Shown here: positions 28,693-36,875 of the stretch, piece by piece | How positions within the stretch are numbered: the stretch's first letter is position 1 | How the letters are laid out: every line of letters starts with the position of its first letter | Source: Planococcus shixiaomingii | GTDB taxonomy: Bacteria > Bacillota > Bacilli > Bacillales_A > Planococcaceae | Assembly (NCBI RefSeq): GCF_030413615.1 | Contig: NZ_CP129236.1 | Location: 2,402,001-2,466,000 of the forward strand | DNA length: 64,000 nucleotides | Direction: 5' to 3' | Translations under genes and position numbers: made by a program | The notes under the pieces: model-generated | Seen by the model: only the letters and a program-made list of their open reading frames with translations | Told to the model about the DNA's origin: nothing | Database searches by the model: none

Positions 28693-28761
28693 GTTACATT
28701 TGTTCTATCTCGTAACATTTGCTAATAAGGTCATTATAAAAGCGCTTCCACAAGAAATCAA
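28693..28761 (-). promoter_or_regulatory. Promoter, cre site and direct-repeat operator of the gutM operon
   Basis: On the minus strand, TTGATT (28756-28761) and TATAAT (28733-28738) are 17 bases apart. The spacer and -10 contain the cre-like TGGAAGCGCTTTTAT, the CcpA site of catabolite repression. Downstream, AAATGTAAC-type and AAATGTTAC-type repeats (28693-28701 and 28712-28720 on the plus strand: GTTACATTT, GTAACATTT) lie 19 bases apart and are a good candidate for the SorC-type regulator. Confidence 0.75.
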
Positions 28762-28824
28762 TAACAAATTAAAAGAAAATTAAAATTATTCAATATATAT
28801 TATCATTTCTTTTTTTAATCAAAA

Positions 28825-28860
28825 AAAGAAAGAGCGGAATACTTTCTCCGCTCTTTCTTT
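28825..28860. terminator. Inverted repeat between gutM promoter and yqkK terminator
   Basis: Perfect 14-bp arms AAAGAAAGAGCGGA / TCCGCTCTTTCTTT with A- and T-runs outside. It lies upstream of gutM and should stop read-through into the PTS operon. Confidence 0.8.
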
Positions 28861-28932
28861 AAAGTTGTTTTAGTGTTGCTGTTCTTTAGAAGGAATCGCC
28901 TTGCCTTCTAAAAATTGTTGAATGACAAAAGC

Positions 28933-28971
28933 AAAAAAGAAACTTCACAGCCATTCGGCAGTGAAGTCTCT
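28933..28971 (-). terminator. Terminator of thiolase-yqkK unit
   Basis: GAGACTTCAC / GTGAAGTTTC stem on the minus strand with a T-run after it, 34 bases after the yqkK stop. Confidence 0.8.
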
Positions 28972-29004
28972 TGTCTACTCATTCCGGAAAGCTTACAGTT
29001 TTAA

Positions 29005-29214
29005 TTAAAACTTATTCCCTTTATCGCCATGTCGCTCTAACAATTCCGCAAAAGACAAATTCTTTTCGCGTTCTTTCCGTTCAAACAATTCACGGGCTTG
29101 TTTCTCTTCTTCCCGCTTTTGTTCTTCTTGCATCAAGGCTTTCTTCGTTTCCTGCAGTTTCGCCAAAACGTCTTGAGGCAAAACACTATTCGTTTCTTCT
29201 TTTTTCTTTGCCAT
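29005..29214 (-). CDS. yqkK: YqkK-like small coiled-coil protein (DUF3886)
   Basis: 69-aa highly charged helical protein; starts [20 protein letters not shown] and has a long E/K/Q-rich coiled coil followed by [13 protein letters not shown], the conserved end of the DUF3886 family. Function unknown. In B. subtilis yqkK lies by fur and nudF; here it lies 15 bases downstream of the thiolase. Confidence 0.7.
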   Translation of the reverse strand: MAKKKEETNSVLPQDVLAKLQETKKALMQEEQKREEEKQARELFERKEREKNLSFAELLERHGDKGNKF

Positions 29215-29229
29215 AAAGTTCTCTCCTTT

Positions 29230-30414
29230 TTACGGGCGCTTCACAATCGTAGCGACGCCTTGGCCGCCGCCTATGCAAAGTGTAGCAAGGCCAGTTTTGG
29301 CATCGCGGCGTTTCATTTCGTGGAGCAGCGAGACAAAAATGCGGGCACCGCTAGCTCCGATTGGGTGCCCAATGGCAATTGCCCCGCCATTAACATTCAA
29401 AATATCGTGGTTGAAGTTCAATTCGCGGTCCACCGCAATCGACTGCGCAGCAAAAGCTTCATTCGCTTCAATAAGTTCTATCTCTTCAAGACCCATGTCC
29501 GCTTTCTTCAATACGTTCTTCACTGCATGAACCGGCCCGATACCCATAATGGTTGGATCGACGGCCGCGCTGCCATTTGCGACAATCGTCGCAAGAGGAG
29601 TCAATCCAAGCTCATCCGCTTTTTCTTTCGACATGACAATAAGCGCCGCTGCCCCGTCATTGATCCCGGATGAGTTTCCTGCAGTGACGCTGCCATCTCT
29701 TTTGAAAGCTGGACGCAGTTTCGCAAGTTTTTCAGCTGTCGAATCGTGTTTTACGTATTCGTCTGCTTTGAAGACGACTGGTTCGCCTTTGCGCTGAGGA
29801 ATTTCCACCGGAACGATTTCTTCATCAAATCTTCCGGCTTCGATTGCCGCTGCCGCCCGTTGCTGTGAACGCGCAGCAAATTCGTCTTGTTCCTCCCGTT
29901 TAATATCATAGCGTTCTACTAAGTTTTCCGCTGTGATGCCCATATGATAATTGTTGAAGGCGTCCGTCAGGCCGTCTTTGACCATGCTGTCAACGACTGT
30001 TTGGTCTCCCATCCGGAAACCGCCGCGGGCGCTGTCCATCAAATAGGGAGCAAGGCTCATATTTTCCATTCCGCCAGCCACTACGATTTCTGCATCCCCA
30101 GCATAAATCGCCTGACAAGCTAAATGAACCGCTTTCAAACCAGACCCGCAAACTTTGTTGATTGTCATGGCAGGCACAGATTCTGGCAACCCTGCGTTAA
30201 TTGCTGATTGGCGCGCTGGATTTTGCCCTAGTCCTGCCTGAAGAACATTCCCCATGATCACTTCCGACACTTGTTCAGGTTTGATGCCCGCCCGTTCAAC
30301 CGCCTCTTTGATGACAATTGCGCCTAATTGCGTTGCCGGTACATCTTTCAATGCTCCTTGAAAAGACCCTACTGCTGTTCGTACTGCACTAACAATAACG
30401 ATTTCCTGTGACAT
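29230..30414 (-). CDS. Acetyl-CoA C-acetyltransferase (thiolase)
   Basis: Biosynthetic-type thiolase joining or cleaving acetoacetyl-CoA. The nucleophilic Cys is in [11 protein letters not shown] (about residue 88), the catalytic His in [19 protein letters not shown], and the second Cys in [11 protein letters not shown]. 394 aa. It is divergent from the HMG-CoA lyase gene, so the pair may serve leucine or ketone-body breakdown (HMG-CoA to acetoacetate plus acetyl-CoA). Confidence 0.92.
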   Translation of the reverse strand: MSQEIVIVSAVRTAVGSFQGALKDVPATQLGAIVIKEAVERAGIKPEQVSEVIMGNVLQAGLGQNPARQSAINAGLPESVPAMTINKVCGSGLKAVHLACQAIYAGDAEIVVAGGMENMSLAPYLMDSARGGFRMGDQTVVDSMVKDGLTDAFNNYHMGITAENLVERYDIKREEQDEFAARSQQRAAAAIEAGRFDEEIVPVEIPQRKGEPVVFKADEYVKHDSTAEKLAKLRPAFKRDGSVTAGNSSGINDGAAALIVMSKEKADELGLTPLATIVANGSAAVDPTIMGIGPVHAVKNVLKKADMGLEEIELIEANEAFAAQSIAVDRELNFNHDILNVNGGAIAIGHPIGASGARIFVSLLHEMKRRDAKTGLATLCIGGGQGVATIVKRP

Positions 30415-30493
30415 TTCTTTTCCCCCTTGAGTGATTGGCTGTAAGTTGCTCTTTTATCCCTCCAGTCGATACAATAGAAGCAGGAGGGATATT

Positions 30494-31393
30494 ATGTTCA
30501 GTTTACCAAACAAAGCGACGATTATCGAGGTCGGGCCACGCGATGGCCTGCAAAATGAAGGAAAACTTGTTTCCACTGAAAATAAATTGGAATTTATCGA
30601 AGCCTTGCAAGGCGCAGGCATCGAAGAAATGGAACTGACTTCTTTTGTGTCTCCGAAATGGGTGCCGCAAATGGCAGATGCCAACGAAATTGTAAGCGCT
30701 GTCCAAAAGACTGGCCGCCAGTTCGTTTTAACGCCAAATGAAAAAGGCATTACGTCGGCGCTGCAAGCCGGGGCAAAGGCAGTAGCCGTCTTTGTCGGAG
30801 TCTCGAATTCCTTCAACAAAAAGAACATCAACAAAACGACTGCGGAAAGCATGGAAGCATTAAAGCCGCTAATTTTAAAATTAAAACAAGATGGACTATT
30901 TGTCCGTGCTTGCATATCCACAGCTTTTTATTGTCCATTTGAAGGAGCTATCAAGCCAGAAGCTACCATTGAGCTATGCCGCCAGTTTGTCGAATGGGGT
31001 GTCGATGAATTGAGCGTGGCTGATACGATCGGCATGGCTTCTCCGCAAGAAAGTTATGCGTTGTTTAACGATTTGGTTGAAGCGTTTCCGGACGTATTGA
31101 TGACGGCTCATTTCCATGACACCCGAAAAATGGCACTGGCCAATATTTTCGCCGCGCTGCAGGCAGGTGTCAGCCGTTTCGACAGTTCCGCCGGTGGTCT
31201 TGGCGGCTGCCCGTTCGCGCCAGGAGCTACAGGAAACGTAGCCACCGAAGATGTCGTCAATATGTTGCATCGAATGGGCATTGAAACCGGCATTGATATA
31301 GACCGTTTATGTGAAGCCATCGCTAAAATCGAGCCGCACGTATCGAGTTCCATTGCTACGGGTATGTATACGCTATATAAAAATCGCGCATAG
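30494..31393 (+). CDS. yngG: Hydroxymethylglutaryl-CoA lyase
   Basis: Splits HMG-CoA into acetoacetate and acetyl-CoA. It is an HMGL-like TIM barrel with metal-binding EVGPRDGLQNE at the N-terminus, the His pair in MTAHFHDTR and the catalytic Cys loop GLGGCPFAPGATGN near residue 235. I choose the ATG at 30494, which has GGAGGG upstream, rather than the frame start at 30431. The gene is 299 aa and is followed 12 bases later by yqkD. Confidence 0.92.
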   Translation: MFSLPNKATIIEVGPRDGLQNEGKLVSTENKLEFIEALQGAGIEEMELTSFVSPKWVPQMADANEIVSAVQKTGRQFVLTPNEKGITSALQAGAKAVAVFVGVSNSFNKKNINKTTAESMEALKPLILKLKQDGLFVRACISTAFYCPFEGAIKPEATIELCRQFVEWGVDELSVADTIGMASPQESYALFNDLVEAFPDVLMTAHFHDTRKMALANIFAALQAGVSRFDSSAGGLGGCPFAPGATGNVATEDVVNMLHRMGIETGIDIDRLCEAIAKIEPHVSSSIATGMYTLYKNRA

Positions 31394-31405
31394 GGAGTGT
31401 TGTAT

Positions 31406-32329
31406 ATGGCAAAACGAATGCTTTGGTTTACTGGAATTTTCTCAAGCCTCACTGCTTTGACCACGGTTTCAGGTTTTGCCATATCTAATCAACTTATGTA
31501 CTTAAAGAAAAAAGACGAAAACCTGATACTCGAACGGGAAACGTCGGCTAAACGATATGATGAATACTGGTATGCCAATGTCAAAAAAAGCGACCAATGG
31601 ATCCAGTCAGCAAACGGTTATTCGATCAAAGCCATTTTCCTCGAACCCCATAATACGAACCGCTACGCCATCATATGCCATGGTGTAACGGAAACCAAAG
31701 TCAACTCGTTCAAATATGCCCGCATGTTTGAACGGCTCGGCTTTAACTCCGTCGTCTATGACCACCGCCGCCACGGCGATTCCGGCGGCAAAACGACGAG
31801 CTTCGGCCATTACGAGAAAATGGATTTGCAGGCAATCGTAACCGCCTTAAAAGCACATGTTGGCCCTGATCTGATTTTCGGCATTCACGGAGAATCGATG
31901 GGAGCAGCCACTACCCTTTTATATGCCGGTATGGAAGACAGCGCTGCTTTTTATATATCTGATTGCGCTTATTCGGATATCTCGGAACAAATACTGCACG
32001 TCATGAAAACAAAAACTTCACTACCGACCGCCATCAGCTTGAAACTGATCGGCCTTTTTCTAAAACTGCGGGACGGCTATTCGATTCGCGCAGTGTCACC
32101 ACGGGAAGCGGTGAAAAACATCAAGAGTCCCGTATTATTTATCCATAGCACCCTCGATGAATTCGTGCTTCCATACATGACGAAAGAATTGTATAAACTG
32201 AAGCCAGAACCGAAAACATTGAAACTTTTCGACGAAGGGGCCCATGCCCAGTCGTTTAACCAAAATCCTGCAGAATACGAAAAAACGGTGGAAGAATTTT
32301 TAGAAGCAAATAATTTGCTGAAGAATTAA
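31406..32329 (+). CDS. yqkD: Membrane-anchored alpha/beta hydrolase, YqkD-like
   Basis: An N-terminal hydrophobic segment (about residues 5-30) is followed by an alpha/beta hydrolase fold with oxyanion CHGVTE, YDHRRHGDSGG, the nucleophile elbow GIHGESMGAA and C-terminal Asp/His in HSTLDEFV and EGAHAQSF. This resembles B. subtilis YqkD. Substrate unknown. The start at 31406 has GGGAGTG upstream. It probably shares a transcript with yngG. Confidence 0.8.
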   Translation: MAKRMLWFTGIFSSLTALTTVSGFAISNQLMYLKKKDENLILERETSAKRYDEYWYANVKKSDQWIQSANGYSIKAIFLEPHNTNRYAIICHGVTETKVNSFKYARMFERLGFNSVVYDHRRHGDSGGKTTSFGHYEKMDLQAIVTALKAHVGPDLIFGIHGESMGAATTLLYAGMEDSAAFYISDCAYSDISEQILHVMKTKTSLPTAISLKLIGLFLKLRDGYSIRAVSPREAVKNIKSPVLFIHSTLDEFVLPYMTKELYKLKPEPKTLKLFDEGAHAQSFNQNPAEYEKTVEEFLEANNLLKN

Positions 32330-32331
32330 AT

Positions 32332-32361
32332 GAAAAAAGCGCTCACAGGGCGCTTTTTTCA
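32332..32361. terminator. Bidirectional terminator after yqkD
   Basis: AAAAAAGCGC / GCGCTTTTTT with a short loop; it lies between converging genes and touches the stop of the minus-strand gene. Confidence 0.85.
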
Positions 32362-32649
32362 TTTTCCTTCTGGTTTTTTCTTGTTCAACACGAGCTTCAT
32401 GCCGGCCTGTCCTTCTGCTCCGATAAATAGCTTTGTAACGGGTCCTGCCTTCACCACGCCTGTAATATGAAGTTCAATCGTGTCCAAGCTATAATCCGTC
32501 ATGCCTTTCACCATGTCGTTGATTTTATCGAGGGAAATCGGAAAAGCTTTTTGGAGCTCATTTTCCTTAACATGGAACTGGCCTTTTTCGCCTTCTTCCT
32601 CTTCAATCAACGGCATAAAAATTACAAATTCCCCTTCTTCGCCGGACAT
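32359..32649 (-). CDS. Small protein resembling Pepco/trypsin-co-occurring domains
   Basis: 96 aa. An acidic N-terminus (EEGEFVIFMPLIEEEEGEKG) is followed by a helix and a beta-rich end: LDTIELHITGVVKAG, then a final GMKLVLNKKK strand. The pattern of a D-x-I-E-L-x strand, a variable stretch, and a basic K-x-x-x-K-K end recalls the Pepco/CU044_2847 families that accompany conflict-system effectors, but the match is weak. I choose the ATG at 32649, seven bases after AAGGAGGT. Confidence 0.4.
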   Translation of the reverse strand: MSGEEGEFVIFMPLIEEEEGEKGQFHVKENELQKAFPISLDKINDMVKGMTDYSLDTIELHITGVVKAGPVTKLFIGAEGQAGMKLVLNKKKPEGK

Positions 32650-32905
32650 TGCCTCCACCTCCTTCACGTTCTTTCTTTTCCATTCCATTGCCTTTCTATC
32701 AGTTCTTAAACTCCTTTTAGCAGAAGTTTTGGATGCGTTTCTACTGCCGGCATTGAAGCATTTCGCTCTTTTTCAAAAGAAGCTAAATACCCACTTTTAC
32801 TTGCGATTAAACTTCTTGGTCACGGAAAAATCATAAAAAAACTTAATTTCTTCTTTTATTTTTCATTTTTTTGCGTATAATGCAATTATTGAAGGAGGAA
32901 TGGTT

Positions 32906-33187
32906 ATGCAAAAAAAGACGTTTAAAGAACTGAAACAGTTAAACACAAATTCGGCTCACGCGATGGGCTTTTTGGTTGCAGGAACTCTGGCCTTGCTTGT
33001 TATCGGTTTCCTACAACATTCCTTGCCCGCGTTTCTTCTTGCCGTTGTCTTTACCTTAAACCTAATATTGGAATCGCGCGCTTATAAAGCGAGCCTTCAA
33101 GATGAAGAACAAGCAGCCAAGTTGCAAGACTTGATGAACCAACTGACGAAAAAACCGCATAAAGAGCAAGATGAGCGAACATCTTAA
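32906..33187 (+). CDS. Small two-helix membrane protein
   Basis: 93-aa protein with a basic amphipathic start (MQKKTFKELKQLN), two adjacent membrane helices (about residues 17-55), and a charged C-terminal helix ending KPHKEQDERTS. It resembles YrhC-type small membrane proteins. Function unknown. The second ATG (32906) is preferred because GGAGG is seven bases upstream; the first ATG is only one base from that site. Confidence 0.6.
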   Translation: MQKKTFKELKQLNTNSAHAMGFLVAGTLALLVIGFLQHSLPAFLLAVVFTLNLILESRAYKASLQDEEQAAKLQDLMNQLTKKPHKEQDERTS

Positions 33188-33232
33188 TGCAAGACCAGAT
33201 GCTTAGTCGATCAATTTATAGTTTCTTCAAAT

Positions 33233-33275
33233 AAAACCACCATATTCTTTTAAAGAATCTGGTGGTTTTACTGTT
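33233..33275 (+). terminator. Terminator after the small membrane protein gene
   Basis: AAAACCACCA pairs with TGGTGGTTTT (with ATTCTTT/AAAGAAT inside), T-rich after. Confidence 0.85.
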
Positions 33276-33330
33276 TAATAGGGATATGTAGTAGAATATA
33301 TTTTCTTATCTATTCTTCCCCCAAAAAAGA

Positions 33331-33372
33331 AAAACCACTCTTCCTGTTTTTCAACAGAAAAAGCGGTTTTGC
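33331..33372 (-). terminator. Chromosomal yneF terminator
   Basis: On the minus strand AAAACCGCTTTTTCTGTT pairs with AACAGGAAGAGTGGTTTTT, followed by a T-rich tract. A diverged copy of the same hairpin lies at 51305-51347 beyond the other yneF copy. Confidence 0.8.
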
Positions 33373-33424
33373 AGCGGCAATATGAAAGATCAAACAGCAT
33401 TATCTACTGCTGAAAACCTTGCTG

Positions 33425-33684
33425 CTGTAAAGTTTAATAGTTTACTTTTTAGCGGGTTTATTAGAAGCTTTATTCATTTGAGCCATCATTTGATTAATTT
33501 TCTTTTGAGACGGTTTTTGTCCCATTTGCATCATCATAATACGAAGCATTTCTTCATTAATCGGTGGGTTTTCTCTCAAGTACTTCATCATATATTGACG
33601 AGCGATGAAAAAGCCTAGAGCAACACCGGCGATCAACGCCACGATTACTATTACGATCCAGATCCAAGTATCCAAATTTGTTAC
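33425..33684. repeat. Left 260-bp direct repeat (attL-like)
   Basis: Identical base for base to 51498-51757. It covers all of yneF plus 17 bases after the stop and 9 bases before the start. Beyond 33684 the sequence is element DNA; below 33425 it is chromosomal yneF terminator. Confidence 0.92.
33442..33675 (-). CDS. yneF: YneF (UPF0154), left copy without a ribosome site
   Basis: 77-aa single-pass membrane protein: [20 protein letters not shown] helix, then [20 protein letters not shown] and the conserved [18 protein letters not shown]. This copy is identical to the right copy in coding sequence, starting at a TTG, but the bases upstream (33685 on) are element DNA and lack the GGAGG of the right copy. 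It is probably poorly translated or silent while the element is integrated. Its downstream terminator is the chromosomal one. Confidence 0.8.
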   Translation of the reverse strand: MDTWIWIVIVIVALIAGVALGFFIARQYMMKYLRENPPINEEMLRIMMMQMGQKPSQKKINQMMAQMNKASNKPAKK

Positions 33685-34243
33685 AAAAGTTTAATTTTGC
33701 ATACATCAAAACCACTTATTCTATTAAGAAAAATATACCTCATTTTATCGATATTTTCCACAGCGATTTCTTTTTCTTTATCCATTTGGCTTAATTTTCA
33801 TAACAAAAAATCTTTCATATTTAAAATATTTTTCCTTAATACTATAAACCTCCTAGCATTACGCCTATAGTTGCTTCAATAATCAAAAAATAAAAATTGC
33901 TGTAGCGCTTTAGTTGGAGCAACATATTTAGTTATACTCTTATTAACTTTAATCTAGATCCACAATTAAAACTTCTCTTCCTTTAATAAAAATCTCCTTA
34001 TCAATTGATAAGGAGATTCTCAACATATGCTAGTATATGAAAATGAAGAAGCTTTTTAACATTCAAAAAGCCCTTGTTTTTGACATAGCTTACGGGGATG
34101 TATGTGCATATAAAGCTATAGATACATTTGCGATAGTTTTTGGTGAAAACTATCCCCCTATATACATAAAAATTTCATTTAGTTGATTCAATTCATAGAC
34201 ATTCAATATTTAAACTCTTAATTATTGGTAACTCCTGGTACAA
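33685..34243. other. Element left margin, gene-free
   Basis: About 560 AT-rich bases with no convincing gene. It holds a 28-bp perfect palindrome at 33991-34018 and a nested hairpin structure at 34094-34158 (GGGG...CCCC enclosing ATGTAT/ATACAT and GATAGTTTT/AAAACTATC). Confidence 0.6.
33991..34018. terminator. Palindromic terminator near the element left end
   Basis: AATCTCCTTATCAA / TTGATAAGGAGATT, a perfect 28-bp palindrome with a short T-run on the minus strand. It could end transcription of the HNH gene cluster or insulate the left yneF copy. Confidence 0.65.
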
Positions 34244-35323
34244 CTAATTTTGATTTAGTGCATTTACACTTTTTTCACCAAAATGGGCTTCTCGGTGACA
34301 GTTTGGACAAAGTGCTACAGCATTTTCCACGGTGTCTTCTCCCCCAACTCCTAATGGAATAACATGATGAACTTCAAGATAGGGTGTACCATCCTTCTTC
34401 TTTATAAAAGGAGCGTTATTGCCACAAGTTTCACAAATACCATTTGCCCTTTCTAAAACTTCTGCAACTACGTCTGGATTCCTTTTATAATTTGTAGTTA
34501 TTACTTTAATAATACCGGGTTTTTTCGATGCTATTTTAAGCCTTTGTTTTCTTCCAGATCTATCAGCTAAAGATTTAACTACTTTTTCAGTAAGATCTCT
34601 TTGGTATTCACTTTCATCTACAGGATTATCAATTTTATATATATCGACTTTACGTAAAGTAAACCACATAGTATTGTCTTGCTCGGTAGTATATTTAATA
34701 CATTCAAATATACCAGAGAAAGTACAGACTAAACCTTCTTTAAAAAATACATAAATTGGAACATTCTTTTCCTTTGAAGAAATTATAGCCTTATTTACTT
34801 CGTAATTCGTACTAAATTTACCGTTTAAGCTATAAAAGTAATATTTTAATAAGCTATCTTTAACAAGCCATTCATTTCGATACTTCCCGTTTTCAAGGGT
34901 AGCTTTAATAAATATTGCTTTTAAATTAGGAGTACCAGGAATTTTATATATTCCTGATTGAACATCATAGGTTTTAGAAAATATAGCAATATCCCATGAA
35001 TTATACTTTTGGCCAATTGTAAAATCTGATAAAGTAGTAACTTCGTCGAGATGATTAAAAAACTTATATTTAAACTCCATGTACAAATCCTCATAAGACT
35101 TTAGCCCATGTTTTTTCAATTCATCATAAACAAATCTTTCTCCTTTTAAAGGTACAGTAGAGAATTTACTGAGATAAATATATATGTCTCCTATTTTTTT
35201 CATTTTACTTACTAACGTTTTCGATCTCCGTATTTTATTTTTACAAGATATATCTAAATTAGGGTGGCTAAGTGCGGGATTATGTACTTCATTCAGCACA
35301 AAGTCTATTGCTTTTGTTATCAC
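34244..35323 (-). CDS. HNH endonuclease, possible modification-dependent restriction enzyme
   Basis: 359 aa. The C-terminal HNH domain is clear: CETCGNNAPF, LEVHHVIPLGVGGEDTVEN and ALCPNCHREAHFG (about residues 295-345), with the zinc-binding CxxC pairs and catalytic HH. The middle (about 120-235, including YYFYSLNGKF and NVPIYVFF) recalls SRA/PUA-like base-sensing domains of McrA-type enzymes, but this is a loose resemblance. The start is a GTG after GGAGGGG. It is the last of three minus-strand genes (glycosylase-like, HEPN, HNH) separated by short gaps. Confidence 0.75.
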   Translation of the reverse strand: MITKAIDFVLNEVHNPALSHPNLDISCKNKIRRSKTLVSKMKKIGDIYIYLSKFSTVPLKGERFVYDELKKHGLKSYEDLYMEFKYKFFNHLDEVTTLSDFTIGQKYNSWDIAIFSKTYDVQSGIYKIPGTPNLKAIFIKATLENGKYRNEWLVKDSLLKYYFYSLNGKFSTNYEVNKAIISSKEKNVPIYVFFKEGLVCTFSGIFECIKYTTEQDNTMWFTLRKVDIYKIDNPVDESEYQRDLTEKVVKSLADRSGRKQRLKIASKKPGIIKVITTNYKRNPDVVAEVLERANGICETCGNNAPFIKKKDGTPYLEVHHVIPLGVGGEDTVENAVALCPNCHREAHFGEKSVNALNQN

Positions 35324-35495
35324 TCTTTCCCCTCCACAGTCTACGTATTTGAGTTCAAATTTTTATATTAAGTTATGATAAATTAACCCTATACTTTGTT
35401 GTACTATTTTTATCAATCTACTTTTTAGGTGATATATAAAAATTAATTTTTTTAATAGTCGTTATCGATTTCTTTTCATATTAATGGCTCAGAAG

Positions 35496-36803
35496 TTAAG
35501 TTTTTTTTAGAATACTTTTTCCTTTCTTCCATTGATTATTCAAATATTTGTACCAAATTTCTTCTTTAGAATACATCGTCTGACCTTGACTTCTTCGCTC
35601 TACTAAAGAAATAAAATAAACGGTTTTACTAAGTAAATTAGCTAAAAATTTTTTATAATTTATGTAAGTGTTCGTCGTTACTCCGTCAGAAAAATCTTCA
35701 TTAAAATCTTTATGAATTTCTGTCCCCCCATGTACAAACTCAGATCTCCATCCATAAATTTTATGTAAAATTTCAGCAATTTCAGTGTTTAATAGATTAT
35801 CCATTTTAACTAAACGAGAATACAATACAGATAATCTACTACGCTTTTGATCTTCACGCTTCAATAAAATGCTTTCACTTGCAGTTGTTAGCAATAATAA
35901 TGGAATACTAAGACCTTGATATAATTGCCTTTTTCTTTCTAAATCAATAGCGTTCTTTAAAAATTTAAATCCATTTAGAAACTTATTAACAATTATCCTT
36001 TCGCCACTTCCGCCTTTATACATTAGTTCATCAAATATAGCAGAAAATAATTTAATATAGGTTGGCTCATTAAGAAAGTCTAAGTCTAACTTACAAGTAG
36101 TGTCAAAGTCGGCCGGCATGTGTGAAATTTGGGAATCTTTTTTACCGTAAATTAATAGATGATTCGCATTATCTATGCCAAATCCATTATGTATTAAACT
36201 TGGTTCATATTTAGGGTGAACTTTCCCCCAATATATTGCCTGTAAGATAGAATTGGAGTAAAAGCTAAACCTTTTTGCCACATTTCTTACATAGTTATTT
36301 TGGTGGTTTATTCTTATTGCTAATAGTGGATGTAAAAAAAAGTGTTCTGACCTACTTATCCTTGTATGTGTTGCTCTTTCAACTGCCTTGTTTCTCGTTG
36401 TCTTGCCTAATCTTGTTAATACATTTATTTTTTCATCACTGTCTCCAGTAATAAAAACAAAATCTTTATACCTTATCGTTTGTGTTAAAGAAGCTCCTTT
36501 TAAAGGGAATATTATCCAATATTCATTTACGTTAACTTTTAAACTCTCATATAAATCATTTAAAAATTGAATTGCATCGCTATTATTAAAACTGATCTTT
36601 CCTTGAGACATGACAGTATACAAACATGAGCAAATCAAATTTTCTGCAATTTCGACTTCAAAAACATCGTTAAAATGAGGATGTACTGCTAATTTTTCCA
36701 GCAAATTTTTTAATGGTTTATCTTCTATATAAGATAGATCACAGTGACCTTTCCTTTTAGTATGATAAAGTAATGCAATCACAAATCCTTCTAAATCTCG
36801 CAT
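35496..36803 (-). CDS. HEPN-domain protein, ApeA-like
   Basis: 435 aa. The C-terminal half (about residues 290-420) is helical and carries the HEPN ribonuclease signature R-x4-H in GWRSEFVHGGTEIHK, preceded by a LLLTTASESILL helix. This is the arrangement of the ApeA family of abortive-infection RNases. The N-terminal 250 residues show no motif I recognise. HEPN RNases of this type cut RNA (often tRNA) when triggered by phage; role here is inferred. GAAGGAG precedes the ATG. Confidence 0.65.
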   Translation of the reverse strand: MRDLEGFVIALLYHTKRKGHCDLSYIEDKPLKNLLEKLAVHPHFNDVFEVEIAENLICSCLYTVMSQGKISFNNSDAIQFLNDLYESLKVNVNEYWIIFPLKGASLTQTIRYKDFVFITGDSDEKINVLTRLGKTTRNKAVERATHTRISRSEHFFLHPLLAIRINHQNNYVRNVAKRFSFYSNSILQAIYWGKVHPKYEPSLIHNGFGIDNANHLLIYGKKDSQISHMPADFDTTCKLDLDFLNEPTYIKLFSAIFDELMYKGGSGERIIVNKFLNGFKFLKNAIDLERKRQLYQGLSIPLLLLTTASESILLKREDQKRSRLSVLYSRLVKMDNLLNTEIAEILHKIYGWRSEFVHGGTEIHKDFNEDFSDGVTTNTYINYKKFLANLLSKTVYFISLVERRSQGQTMYSKEEIWYKYLNNQWKKGKSILKKT

Positions 36804-36875
36804 GACATATACTCCTTCGCTTTAAACTTTTATTTTAGTATTTAAGGAAAGTAACATTTCCCTTTATAAGAAGGG

